Source: Dechloromonas sp. Dech2017 (lineage in GTDB: Bacteria; Pseudomonadota; Gammaproteobacteria; Burkholderiales; Rhodocyclaceae). Taken from it: a stretch of 64,000 nucleotides of DNA. The notes under the pieces were generated by a model that did no database searches, was not told where the DNA came from, and saw only the letters and a program-made list of their open reading frames with translations. Location of the stretch: NCBI GenBank assembly GCA_009469585.1, contig SSXW01000004.1:186001-250000 (forward strand), given 5' to 3'. The translations under genes were made by a program, and so were the position numbers. Numbering within the stretch: the first letter of the stretch is position 1; each line of letters starts with the position of its first letter. Positions 10,388 to 18,776 of the stretch are shown one piece after another.

Positions 10388-13300
10388 ATGAAACTGCGCA
10401 ATGTGGTTCTCCGCTTTTTGCTGGCCATGGCCGGCGTCCTGGCCGTCATCGGGGCCGTGATGTTGGGCGCCCTGGCGGCCTACAACGAAGCCAATGCCGC
10501 GGCCCGCCACCGGGAAAGTTCGCTGGCCCTGACCAGCGAGGTCCGCCACGAGGTCGACCTGCTCAGCCGCCTGGTCGGCTCCTACGTCAGCACCGCGAAC
10601 CCGCGCTTCCTGATCTACTACTACGACATCCTGGCCATCCGCGAGGGCAGCAAGCCGCCCCTGGCCAACCAGCCGGCCACCTACTGGGAGCAGGTCATCG
10701 GTGGCACCCTGGCCTATGTCGCGCCGCCACCCGGGGCCGGGGTGGCGCTGGCCGACCGGACCAGCCTGCTCGGCTACGACGGCGACGAACAGGCGATCCT
10801 CCGCCGCATATTCCAGATCACCGATCTGATGAAGGAAATCGAGCAGGTCGCCTTCGCCGCCACCCAGGGCCTGTACGATCCGGCCCTCAAGCAGTTCGTT
10901 TCCGAGACGCAGCCCCAGCCGGATTTCGCCAATGCCCTGCTGCACGAGGCGCGCTACCTGAAATTGCGGGCCGACCTGGCGATGGCAGTCGATGAATTGG
11001 CCGTCCGTGTCGACCGGCGCACCACCGAGAACCTGGCCCGCGCCGGCGACCGGCTCTACGCCTGGATCGTCGCCGCCTTGCTGATGTTGCTCTGCGCCGG
11101 CCTGGTCCTCATCGTCGGCTTCCACTACCTGAAGACCCGGCTCCTCGCCCCGCTCACCGCGCTGCACCGAACGGCCCGGGCGCTGGCCAGCAAGTCATTC
11201 AGCGAGCGGGTCGGCGAATTGCGCGGCGTCGAGGAGGTGCAGTCGCTGGCGGCGACCATCGACAGCATGGCCGATGCCATCGAGGCCGACATCGAGCAGC
11301 GCGAGCTGGTCCAGAAGGCCTTGCGCCAGGCGCGGGCCCGGGCCGAGGTGGCGGCTGACGCCAAATCGATCTTCCTGGCCAACATGAGCCATGAAATCCG
11401 CACGCCGATGAACGCCATTCTCGGCATGGCCTACCTGGCGCTGAAATCCGAGCTGCCGCCGCGGCAGCACGATTACGTCGCAAAAATCCACGCCGCGGCG
11501 CGCTCCCTGCTCGGCATCCTCAACGACATCCTCGATTTTTCCAAAATCGAGGCCGGCAAGATGGTGCTCGAGGCGGTCAGCTTCGATCTCGAGTCGGTCG
11601 TCCAGAACGCCCTGTTCATGGTGCAGCAGAAAGCCGAGGGCAAGCGCATCGAACTGATCGCCGATTTTCGCCCGGCCCCCGAGTTGCATCGCCTGGTCGG
11701 CGATCCGCTGCGCCTAGGGCAGATCCTGATCAACCTGTTGTCGAATGCCGTCAAGTTCACCGAGGTCGGCCATGTCCGGCTGTCGATCAGCGGCTTGGCC
11801 ACGGCCCAGGGGCGGTTCAGCGTCGTCTGCCGGATCGAGGATACCGGCATCGGCATGTCGCCGGAGCAGGTCGCCCGGCTCTTCCAGGAGTTTTCCCAGG
11901 CCGATGGTTCGACCACCCGGCGCTACGGCGGGACAGGTCTCGGGCTGGCCATCTCCAAGCGCCTGGTCGCCGCCATGGGCGGTGAGATCGGGGTCGACAG
12001 CACGCCGGGCAAGGGCAGCACCTTCCGCTTTGCCATCGACTTTCCGGTAGCGCCGGTGAGCGGCGGCAATCCTGTCGATGCCTTGCCGGCCGCCTGCGGG
12101 CGTGCCCTGGTCGTCGATCGCTACCCGGCGACGCGCGAAAGCCTGGTCGCCATGCTCGAAGCCATGGGCAGCCGCCAGGTCGACGGGGTGGCCAGCGGCG
12201 CCGAGGCGCTGGCCGCGCTGGCCCGGGCCAGCGAGCAGGGCAATCCCTACGGCCTGCTGCTCCTCGAGTGGCTGTTGCCCGACATGAGCGGCGAAGCCTT
12301 GCTCGATGCAGTGACGGCCCGCGGTTTGCCGTTGCCCGCCCGGACCATCGTGGTGTCGGCCGACGACGCTTCGCTGCTCCGCCCGGAAGTCAATCATCCG
12401 GACATCTGCGAGGTGCTGCAGAAGCCCTTGCTGCCCGGCATGCTGTGCCGGATCTGCGGCGAATGCCGGATGGCCGGGACCCAGGCCGCGGTTCAGGTGA
12501 CCCGTCCGCCGCGTAGCGGCTGCCTGCAGGGAATGCCCATCCTGCTGGTCGAGGACAACGAAATCAACCAGCAGGTGGCGGTCGAGATCCTCGACGACTG
12601 GGGAGCCGCCGTCGATATCGCCGAAAACGGCCAGGCGGCGCTCGAGATGCTGGCCGGGCAGGCGCCCGAGCATTACGCGGCGGTGCTCATGGACCTCGAA
12701 ATGCCGGTCATGGATGGCCGCGAGGCGACCCGGCGCCTGCGCCAGGAACCGCTTTTCAGCAAGCTGCCGATCATCGCCATGACGGCGCATGTCGCCGGCC
12801 ACGGCATACGCGACGAACTGGCCGCCGGGATCAATGGCTACATCGCCAAGCCCTTCGAACCGGAGAATCTCCTGGCCATGCTTCAGCCCTATTACGCCGG
12901 GCAATCCGGGGGGGTGACCAGGCAATCGGCGACGGCCGAACCGGTTGTCTCGGCAGCCTTTGTGTCGGCGTTGGAAGCCTTGCCGGAAGTCAATTCCTCG
13001 GTATTGATGCGCCGCTTCGTCGGCCGCCTGCCCTTCCTGTCGCAGGCCCTGGGGCGTTTCGCCGAAGAGGGGCGGGGGTGGGTGGTCAGGCTGGAGGATG
13101 CCCTGGCCACGGGTGATCGGGAGGTGGCCAGGCGCCAGGTCCATACGCTGAAGGGGCTGGCTGGCACGTTTGCCATGCTCGGCCTGCAGGCGGCGCTGCT
13201 CGACCTCGACGAGGCGCTGTCCCGCGGTCGACAGGAATTATTCGGCGAAATCGCCGAAGTAGACATGCGCCTGAAAATCGTCCTCGACGGCCTGGCCAAC

Positions 13301-13546
13301 CTGCCGGCCGACGGGGTCGTCGAAGAATCCGGCGAGGCCGGCGGCTCGGTCGGCGATTTCCTGACCGAGTTACGCCGCCAGTTGCGCGAAGGCGATGGCG
13401 AAGCCGAGGAATTGTGGCGACAGAACAAGCGGCGTCTGGCGGGCCTCTATCCGCCACGCCTGATCGCGGCCATCGACCGGGCCATCGGTCAATGGGACTT
13501 TGACGACGCACTGCTGGTGCTCGATGGGAAGAATACCGATGAGTAG
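10388..13546 (+). CDS. Hybrid sensor histidine kinase with two receiver domains and HPt
   Basis: This 1052-residue membrane kinase has an N-terminal helix, a periplasmic sensor region to about residue 220, a second helix and a HAMP linker. HisKA follows, with His335 in [11 protein letters not shown], then an ATPase domain ([16 protein letters not shown]). A degenerate receiver has Glu627 where the phospho-accepting Asp should be. An intact receiver (Asp769, [11 protein letters not shown]) and an HPt domain (His919, VHTLKGLAG) complete it. It overlaps the HD-GYP regulator gene by 8 bp, so phosphate probably flows His-Asp-His to that regulator. Confidence 0.95.
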   Translation: MKLRNVVLRFLLAMAGVLAVIGAVMLGALAAYNEANAAARHRESSLALTSEVRHEVDLLSRLVGSYVSTANPRFLIYYYDILAIREGSKPPLANQPATYWEQVIGGTLAYVAPPPGAGVALADRTSLLGYDGDEQAILRRIFQITDLMKEIEQVAFAATQGLYDPALKQFVSETQPQPDFANALLHEARYLKLRADLAMAVDELAVRVDRRTTENLARAGDRLYAWIVAALLMLLCAGLVLIVGFHYLKTRLLAPLTALHRTARALASKSFSERVGELRGVEEVQSLAATIDSMADAIEADIEQRELVQKALRQARARAEVAADAKSIFLANMSHEIRTPMNAILGMAYLALKSELPPRQHDYVAKIHAAARSLLGILNDILDFSKIEAGKMVLEAVSFDLESVVQNALFMVQQKAEGKRIELIADFRPAPELHRLVGDPLRLGQILINLLSNAVKFTEVGHVRLSISGLATAQGRFSVVCRIEDTGIGMSPEQVARLFQEFSQADGSTTRRYGGTGLGLAISKRLVAAMGGEIGVDSTPGKGSTFRFAIDFPVAPVSGGNPVDALPAACGRALVVDRYPATRESLVAMLEAMGSRQVDGVASGAEALAALARASEQGNPYGLLLLEWLLPDMSGEALLDAVTARGLPLPARTIVVSADDASLLRPEVNHPDICEVLQKPLLPGMLCRICGECRMAGTQAAVQVTRPPRSGCLQGMPILLVEDNEINQQVAVEILDDWGAAVDIAENGQAALEMLAGQAPEHYAAVLMDLEMPVMDGREATRRLRQEPLFSKLPIIAMTAHVAGHGIRDELAAGINGYIAKPFEPENLLAMLQPYYAGQSGGVTRQSATAEPVVSAAFVSALEALPEVNSSVLMRRFVGRLPFLSQALGRFAEEGRGWVVRLEDALATGDREVARRQVHTLKGLAGTFAMLGLQAALLDLDEALSRGRQELFGEIAEVDMRLKIVLDGLANLPADGVVEESGEAGGSVGDFLTELRRQLREGDGEAEELWRQNKRRLAGLYPPRLIAAIDRAIGQWDFDDALLVLDGKNTDE
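13221..13258 (+). repeat. Dispersed core-plus-A-tract element, copy 5
   Basis: The core CCCGCGGTCGAC is followed by GAATTATTC, GAAATC and GAAG, with A/T tracts at the family positions. It lies in sense orientation in the HPt-domain region of the hybrid kinase. Confidence 0.55.
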
Positions 13547-14660
13547 CGAATTGCCTGGCGGAATACGGGAAACTGTCCTGGTCATCGACGATACGCCGGC
13601 TAACCTCAGCCTGCTCAACCAGTTGCTGCGCACCCATTATCGGGTCAAGCTGGCCAACAGTGGTGCCAAGGGCCTGGCCCTGGCGGCAGGTTCGGCGCCG
13701 GATATCATCCTGCTCGACATCATGATGCCGGAGATCGACGGCTACGAGGTCTTTCGCCAACTGAAGGCTGATCCGGCGACGGTCGCCATTCCGGTCATCT
13801 TCCTCACTGCCAAGTCGGGGGCCGACGATGAAGAGCGCGGCCTGGCCATGGGGGCGGTTGATTTCATCCACAAGCCGATCGCGCCGACCGTGGTCCTCGC
13901 CCGGGTCCGCACGCATTTGCAGATGCGCAGCTGGCAGAACTTCCTCGAGGACAAGAGCGCCTGGCTGGAAAAGGAGGTCGAGCGACGGGTCGACGAGGTG
14001 CTGCGCCTCCAGGAGGCGTCGATTCGCGTCATGGTCTCGCTCGCCGAATTCCGCGACGAGTGCACCGGCAACCATATCCGCCGTACGCAAACCTACGTGC
14101 GCCTGCTGGCTGACTACCTGAGCCGCCAGCCGCGCGACCAGGCGGCGCTCACCGGAGGCGATATAGAGCATATCGCCAAGGCAGCCCCCTTGCACGACAT
14201 CGGCAAGATCGCCATTCCCGACCACATCCTCCTTAAGCCGGGCAAGCACACCGTGGACGAGTTCGATATCATGAAAACCCACACCGTCAAGGGCGAGGGT
14301 ATGCTGGCCCGGACCCGTCAGGAAATGGGCGAGGACAACCGGATGCTGCTCTTCGCCAGCCAGATCGCCCGCAGCCACCACGAACGATGGGATGGCGGCG
14401 GTTACCCCGACGGCCTGGCCGGTGATGCGATCCCGCTGGCCGCCCGCCTGATGGCCGTGGCCGACGTGTATGATGCCTTGCGTTCGCGGCGGCCGTACAA
14501 GGACCCGTTCTCGCACGACGATGCGGTGCGCATGGTCGTCGAGCAGGGCGGACGGCAATTCGACCCCGATGCCATCGCCGCCTTCCTGGCGCTCGAAGCC
14601 GATTTCCGGCGCATTTCCACCGAACTGGCCGATGAGGCCCCCGATTCCTTGTCGCCCTGA
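13539..14660 (+). CDS. RpfG-type response regulator with HD-GYP phosphodiesterase domain
   Basis: This 373-residue protein has a receiver domain (Asp60 in LLDIMMPEIDG) and an HD-GYP domain. The HD pair is His219-Asp220 in HDIGKIAIPDH, and the GYP motif is GGGYPDGL near residue 290, so it should hydrolyse c-di-GMP. The start MSSELPGG lies inside the last codons of the kinase gene; an earlier in-frame start is unlikely. The pair resembles RpfC/RpfG-style signalling. Its input probably comes from the upstream hybrid kinase and its output is a lower c-di-GMP level. Confidence 0.95.
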   Translation: MSSELPGGIRETVLVIDDTPANLSLLNQLLRTHYRVKLANSGAKGLALAAGSAPDIILLDIMMPEIDGYEVFRQLKADPATVAIPVIFLTAKSGADDEERGLAMGAVDFIHKPIAPTVVLARVRTHLQMRSWQNFLEDKSAWLEKEVERRVDEVLRLQEASIRVMVSLAEFRDECTGNHIRRTQTYVRLLADYLSRQPRDQAALTGGDIEHIAKAAPLHDIGKIAIPDHILLKPGKHTVDEFDIMKTHTVKGEGMLARTRQEMGEDNRMLLFASQIARSHHERWDGGGYPDGLAGDAIPLAARLMAVADVYDALRSRRPYKDPFSHDDAVRMVVEQGGRQFDPDAIAAFLALEADFRRISTELADEAPDSLSP

Positions 14661-14666
14661 TCGACC

Positions 14667-15896
14667 ATGAAAAACAAGCTGCTTATCTCGCTTAGCCTGG
14701 CGTTGCCCCTGTCGGCCGGCGCCATCGAAACCAACTGGTCCGGCTTCGCCACCCTCGGTTACGCCCAGTCCAACCAGCCCTATCGCTACCAGCGCTGGAT
14801 CGACGATGGCGGTACCCTGATGCGCGACAGCGTGGTCGGCGGCCAGCTCGACCTGCGCTTCAGCCCGCAGTGGGGCGCGGCCATCCAGGGCAAGGTCGCG
14901 CCCGCCGACAATCACGATTCGCGGGTTTCCGGGTCGATTTCCTGGGCTTTCGTCTCCTGGCGGCCGCAGGACGACATCTTGGTCCGCATCGGCAAGCTGC
15001 GCGTGCCGATGATGCTCAATACCGAAAACCAGGATGTCGGGGTGACCTACGACATGGCACGCCTGCCGATCGAGGTGTACTCGATCATTCCGACCGTCGA
15101 CTTCATCGGCGGCAGCGTTGCCAAGACCTGGCTGGTCAATAACTTGGAATGGACGCTCGATGCCTACGCCGGGCGGGCCAAGAGCTACATCCGGGTGTAT
15201 GGCCGCGAGATCACCAGCTATGCTTCTTACCCCGGCGCCGAATTCCTCGAAACGGACGTTGACAGTGGCGGCCTGGTGGTCAGCGTGCGGGGTGCCGAGA
15301 ACATCTTCCGGGCCGGCATCCACGAAGCCCGGGTTTCCCGATCCGGGGGCTTCCTCGAGGACATCCCGCTGGCCGCTGGTGGCTACTACGATGTGGCCAA
15401 CGGCTCACGCCGGCACAGCTTCCGCATCCCGGTGCAGAGTCTGGGCGCCAGCATCATGTTGCCGGAAAGGGTGAAGCTGCTGGCCGAGGCCGCCCACATG
15501 CGCTTCACCGGAGCCAGCGAAGGCCTGTCGCGCTGGGGTGCCTATGTCGCCCTGTCGCGCCAGTGGGGAAGCTGGACGCCCTACGTTTCCTTCGCCAGGA
15601 CCCGGTCGACCGGCAAGGCGCTCAGCCTGTACGAGTCGATCGACGGCAATGCCCGGTTTCCCAGCGCGGCGCTCAATAAGTACCAGAAATTCAACGCTGA
15701 CGTGGTGATGCCTTACGACCAGTGGACGGCCGCCCTCGGCACCTCCTACCGGATCGGCCCCGGCGGCATGTTCAAGGCCGAGTGGGCGCAGACCCATACC
15801 GGGGTCGCCTCCAGCTTCGTCGATGCGCCGGCCGGGGGGGACAGCGGCGGCAAGCGCATCAACATCTTCTCGTTGTCCTACAGTCACTCCTTCTGA
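14667..15896 (+). CDS. Outer-membrane beta-barrel (porin-like) protein
   Basis: This encodes 409 residues with a signal peptide (MKNKLLISLSLALPLSAGA) and alternating hydrophobic/polar strands throughout, ending in SLSYSHSF. The C-terminal Phe is typical of barrels inserted by the BAM machinery. It lies 6 bp after the HD-GYP gene and 9 bp before a periplasmic-binding-like gene, so all four appear to be one operon. I could not assign it to a specific porin family. It may supply the outer-membrane route for whatever the cassette senses. Confidence 0.85.
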   Translation: MKNKLLISLSLALPLSAGAIETNWSGFATLGYAQSNQPYRYQRWIDDGGTLMRDSVVGGQLDLRFSPQWGAAIQGKVAPADNHDSRVSGSISWAFVSWRPQDDILVRIGKLRVPMMLNTENQDVGVTYDMARLPIEVYSIIPTVDFIGGSVAKTWLVNNLEWTLDAYAGRAKSYIRVYGREITSYASYPGAEFLETDVDSGGLVVSVRGAENIFRAGIHEARVSRSGGFLEDIPLAAGGYYDVANGSRRHSFRIPVQSLGASIMLPERVKLLAEAAHMRFTGASEGLSRWGAYVALSRQWGSWTPYVSFARTRSTGKALSLYESIDGNARFPSAALNKYQKFNADVVMPYDQWTAALGTSYRIGPGGMFKAEWAQTHTGVASSFVDAPAGGDSGGKRINIFSLSYSHSF

Positions 15897-15905
15897 GGAT
15901 CAGCG

Positions 15906-16328
15906 ATGCGCGCGTTCATCCTCTTCCTCTTCGGCTTGTGGTTCGGCATGCCGTTGGCCCGGGCGGCCGACGAGAGCATCGTCGTCATTGCCTACCCCGG
16001 CCTGCCGCGTACCGACCAGGCCACCCTGTTGCGCTTGTATACCGGCCGCGTCGTGTCGATCGGGCCGCAGCCGGCGGTGCCGGTGAACCTGCCGGCCGGC
16101 GACCCGGTGCGCACCCGTTTCCTCGAATCCGTTCTTGGCCAGAGCGAGGAGCAATACACTGGCTACTGGCTGGTTCGGCGTTACGTCGGCAAGGGCGCGC
16201 CACCGCTCGAATTCGACACGGTCGACGCCCTGCTCAAGCACGTGCTGGCGACGCCCGGGGCGGTCGGCTATGTGCCGGCATCGAAGGTGCCGGCTGGCGC
16301 CAACGTGATTTTCCGGCGTCAGCTGTGA
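15906..16328 (+). CDS. Small PstS-like periplasmic substrate-binding protein
   Basis: This encodes 140 residues with a signal peptide (FILFLFGLWFGMPLARAA) and one lobe resembling the phosphate-binding PBP fold. The LPRTDQATLLRLYTGR segment and a terminal GAVGYVPASKV stretch are typical of short PstS-like proteins. At 140 residues it is about half the length of PstS. No ABC permease or ATPase genes are adjacent, so a signalling role with the hybrid kinase sensor domain is more likely than transport. GAGG lies upstream, overlapping the end of the barrel gene. Confidence 0.8.
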   Translation: MRAFILFLFGLWFGMPLARAADESIVVIAYPGLPRTDQATLLRLYTGRVVSIGPQPAVPVNLPAGDPVRTRFLESVLGQSEEQYTGYWLVRRYVGKGAPPLEFDTVDALLKHVLATPGAVGYVPASKVPAGANVIFRRQL

Positions 16329-16372
16329 AATCCGTCACTGGATTTTTACGACCAAAGTGCTAAGCTGAAATT

Positions 16373-16536
16373 GTGTCGGGTTTGCAGCAAGCCTGGCCTG
16401 AAGTGGCAATACCCTGCTGCGCTGCTGGGGAATCTATGGCAGTTTTCACAGGAAGTTCTCTTGAGATGACAGTGTAGTACTCCATGACGGCGAATAGCCG
16501 AATGCCCCGACCGGGTGTGTCGGGGCTGCAGTAACC
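16373..16536 (+). ncRNA. Candidate structured RNA upstream of ridA (6S-like or leader)
   Basis: This 164-nt segment has no ORF and a plausible long-hairpin architecture. GGTTTGCAGC at 16379-16388 can pair with GCTGCAGTAACC at 16525-16536, and an 8-bp stem GCCCCGAC/GTCGGGGC sits on the 3-prime side. An extended -10-like TGCTAAGCT lies just upstream at 16358-16366, and a strong terminator follows. A long closed hairpin with a small stem in the 3-prime arm is reminiscent of 6S RNA, but primary-sequence identity is not convincing. A cis-acting attenuator for ridA is the main alternative. Confidence 0.4.
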
Positions 16537-16574
16537 GAAGCCCGTGCCTGAACAGCATGGGCTTCACATTTTCC
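16537..16574 (+). terminator. Strong hairpin terminator or attenuator before ridA
   Basis: GAAGCCCGTGC and GCATGGGCTTC form an 11-bp stem with a 7-base loop followed by ACATTTTCC. It ends only about 12-20 bases before the ridA ATG, a position suited to attenuation. Confidence 0.75.
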
Positions 16575-16585
16575 GAGACTGAAAC

Positions 16586-16942
16586 ATGCACATCGCGCGC
16601 CGCGGCACCACACGCCGCTATTCCGACAGTGTCGCCCACAACGGGACGGTCTACCTGGTCGAGGTGCCGGCCAACCCGCAGGCCGACATCGCCGCCCAGA
16701 CCGACAACCTGCTGGCCAGCATCGAGCGCCTGCTGGCCCAGGCTGGCAGCGACAAGTCGCACCTGCTGATGGTCACCGTCTATCTCGCCGACATGGCCGA
16801 CTACGCGGCGATGAACGCCGTCTGGGATGCCTGGGTGCCCGAGGGTTGCGCCCCGGCCCGGGCCTGCGTCGAAGCGCGCCTGGCCGATCCCGGCTGGCGC
16901 GTCGAAGTGGCGTTGACCGCCGCCCGCGTTCAGAGCCTGTGA
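16586..16942 (+). CDS. RidA/YjgF/UK114-family protein
   Basis: This encodes 118 residues of the Rid family, whose members form trimers and often deaminate reactive enamine/imine intermediates. Visible family features are AHNGTVYLVEVPANPQADI, QTDNLLASIERLLAQAGSDKS, and PARACVEARLADPGWRVEV with the conserved active-site arginine region. No signal peptide is present. A strong hairpin precedes it and a 160-bp palindrome begins within its last codons, which supplies the stop codon. The substrate is not predictable. Confidence 0.9.
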   Translation: MHIARRGTTRRYSDSVAHNGTVYLVEVPANPQADIAAQTDNLLASIERLLAQAGSDKSHLLMVTVYLADMADYAAMNAVWDAWVPEGCAPARACVEARLADPGWRVEVALTAARVQSL

Positions 16943-17092
16943 ATTATTTGGGCGCGCCCAAGCAACGTGTCCAGGCGAGCCCGATCAAGGCGCCAAGCAC
17001 AGCCATAGCTCGGGCTGTGGCGAGCATTGGCAATGCCGAGCGGGCTTGTCTGGACGGGGAGCGGGTGTGAACAAATATTTCACAGGCTCTCA
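16932..17092. repeat. 161-bp imperfect palindrome between ridA and a convergent gene
   Basis: The ends AGAGCCTGTGAATTATTTG and CAAATATTTCACAGGCTCT are inverted with a single mismatch. Inner segments GTCCAGGCGAGCCCG and CGGGCTTGTCTGGAC also pair, as do CACAGCC and GGGCTGTG at the centre. The unit looks like a MITE or large extragenic palindrome. It supplies the stop of ridA and reaches the stop of the convergent gene. Confidence 0.75.
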
Positions 17093-17410
17093 GTCCTGAA
17101 CCTCGGCGCTGCAGTCGCAGCCCCGGCCGGCGGCGATGGCGCGGGCCAGCCAGCGGCGGGCGATGCCCTCGGCGAAGGCCGGCAGGTAGCGCAGGTAGTG
17201 GCGGGGGCGCCCGAGCAGCCCGCAGTGGTAGCGCCCGGCGTCGTCCGACCATTCGAGGGCCGGGCAGGGGCCGGTGGCTTGCATGAAGCGCAGGCGGGCG
17301 GCCGGGCAGGTTTCCAGCGCGCAGCACACGCCGCAGCCGTTGCAGGGCTGCCCTTCGGCCGGCTTGGTGGGGGCGGCGCGGTGCAGGTGGATGATCTGCC
17401 GGTCGCTCAT
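17090..17410 (-). CDS. YkgJ-family cysteine-cluster protein
   Basis: This encodes 106 residues with a cysteine cluster CNGCGVCC near residues 23-30, further cysteines at about 35 and 49, and a C-terminal CDC. YkgJ-family (zinc/iron-chelating) proteins have this pattern; their biochemical role is unknown. The start overlaps the stop of the M23 peptidase gene by 4 bp (ATGA), so the two are translated together. The gene ends inside the palindromic element. Metal binding is inferred from the cysteines. Confidence 0.85.
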   Translation of the reverse strand: MSDRQIIHLHRAAPTKPAEGQPCNGCGVCCALETCPAARLRFMQATGPCPALEWSDDAGRYHCGLLGRPRHYLRYLPAFAEGIARRWLARAIAAGRGCDCSAEVQD

Positions 17411-18222
17411 TGGCGGGGCGGCAGGAAGAGCAGTGGATCGACCGGCGTGTTGTTGAGCAGCACGGCCCAGTGCAGGTGCGGCCCGGTGACCCGGCCGGTG
17501 CTGCCGACGGCGCCCAGCCTCTGGCCCTGGGCGACGGCCTGGCCGACCGCGACGTCGATGCGCGACAGGTGCATGTAGGCGGTGATCAGCCCCTGGCCGT
17601 GGTCGATGAAGACGGTCTTGCCATTGAAGAAGTAGTCGCCGGTATTGGCCACCACGCCGGCCGCCGGGGCCTTGACCGGGGCGCCGGTGCCGACCGCGAC
17701 GTCGAGCCCGGCGTGCGGGTTGCGGGGCAGGCCGTTGAAAACGCGGCGCAGGCCGAAGCGCGAGGACAGCGGGCCGTCGGCCGGCAGCACGAAAGCGGTG
17801 GCCGGGGCGCCGGCCGAGAAGCTTCGCTTGACCGCTGCGGTGACCTTCTGCTCGCTTTCGATGCGGGCCAGGTCGTCGGCGTTGGGCTCGACCTGGCGCT
17901 GGTTCTTGATGGTCAGCCGCTGTTCCGGGTAATTCCTGACGGCGATGGGCACCGTCCGGGTTGCTGCGGTCGACCCGAAAAAAACGCCAATTTCCAATTC
18001 GCCGGGCAGGGTGTCGAGCGGGATGCCGAGCAGCGCGAACCAGCGGCCGGCTTCGCGGACCACGGCCAGCGGCTGCTCGCCCCAGCGCGCGGTCGGTGGC
18101 GTCGGGCCGGCCGGCCCGAGGTCGATGACGGCAATGCCGCCCGGGTAAGGGGCGTGCTGGGGCAGGGCGAGGGCGGCGATGGCGTGGGCGAGCAGGGCGG
18201 CGAGGAGCAGGGATTTTTTCAT
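17407..18222 (-). CDS. M23-family peptidoglycan metallopeptidase
   Basis: This encodes 271 residues with a signal peptide (MKKSLLLAALLAHAIAALA) and a C-terminal LytM/M23 domain. The zinc ligands are visible: HAGLD near residue 164 and the HLHW motif near the C-terminus. It should cut peptidoglycan cross-links in the periplasm or regulate an amidase. The start is at the signal peptide; an earlier in-frame start would overlap the upstream gene. A copy of the dispersed element is antisense at 17963 and encodes EIGVFFGSTAAT between the two domains. Confidence 0.92.
   Translation of the reverse strand: MKKSLLLAALLAHAIAALALPQHAPYPGGIAVIDLGPAGPTPPTARWGEQPLAVVREAGRWFALLGIPLDTLPGELEIGVFFGSTAATRTVPIAVRNYPEQRLTIKNQRQVEPNADDLARIESEQKVTAAVKRSFSAGAPATAFVLPADGPLSSRFGLRRVFNGLPRNPHAGLDVAVGTGAPVKAPAAGVVANTGDYFFNGKTVFIDHGQGLITAYMHLSRIDVAVGQAVAQGQRLGAVGSTGRVTGPHLHWAVLLNNTPVDPLLFLPPRQ
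17963..18000 (+). repeat. Dispersed core-plus-A-tract element, copy 6
   Basis: The core GCTGCGGTCGAC is exact, followed by AAAAAAA, AATTT and AATT at the family positions. It is antisense in the M23 peptidase gene. Confidence 0.8.
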
Positions 18223-18755
18223 GTCGGGAAGGTCTCGGCCCACCACAAGCGCAGGCGCAGGCCGATTTCGCTGGTGTAGCCCATGGCGACGGAACGGATG
18301 TTGCCGCCCGGATCGACGACGACGAAGGCCGGCACGCCACGGAAGCCGTATTGGCGGAAGATGGCGCCGTCAGGGTCGGCCAGCGCCGGCCAGGCATAGC
18401 CGCGCTGGCGCATGACCTCGCCGACGGCATCCGGTGGGCCGGAATCGATGGCGACGGCGATCACCGGCCGGCTTTCGGCGATGGCGGCGACGCTGCCCGC
18501 CGTCGTCTGGCAGACGCCGCACCATTCCGCCCAGAAATAGATCAGCCCGGCCTGCCCCGGGTGCTGCCGGGGCCAGGCGGCAAGATCGAAGGGCCGGCCG
18601 TCGACCTGCTGCCCGGCGAAGTGCGGGGCCGGGCCGCTCGGCGCGTTGCGGGTCTGCCACGCCTGGACGGCGACGAAGGCGGCGAAGAAGACGGCGACCT
18701 CGAACGCCCGGCGGCGCCAGCGGCTCGGGGGCGGCAGCGGGGGGGCTTCGCTCAA
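18219..18755 (-). CDS. Membrane-anchored thioredoxin-like protein (TlpA/ScsD type)
   Basis: This encodes 178 residues with an N-terminal membrane anchor (FEVAVFFAAFVAVQAW) and a thioredoxin fold facing the periplasm. The redox pair is in FWAEWCGVCQTT, and the cis-proline loop is FRGVPAFVVVD. The likely role is thiol reduction or oxidation in the envelope, as for TlpA/ResA/ScsD proteins. It overlaps the M23 peptidase start by 4 bp, which suggests a joint envelope-maintenance operon. The partner protein is not evident. Confidence 0.9.
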   Translation of the reverse strand: MSEAPPLPPPSRWRRRAFEVAVFFAAFVAVQAWQTRNAPSGPAPHFAGQQVDGRPFDLAAWPRQHPGQAGLIYFWAEWCGVCQTTAGSVAAIAESRPVIAVAIDSGPPDAVGEVMRQRGYAWPALADPDGAIFRQYGFRGVPAFVVVDPGGNIRSVAMGYTSEIGLRLRLWWAETFPT

Positions 18756-18776
18756 GTGACGGTCAGCCGATGCTGG

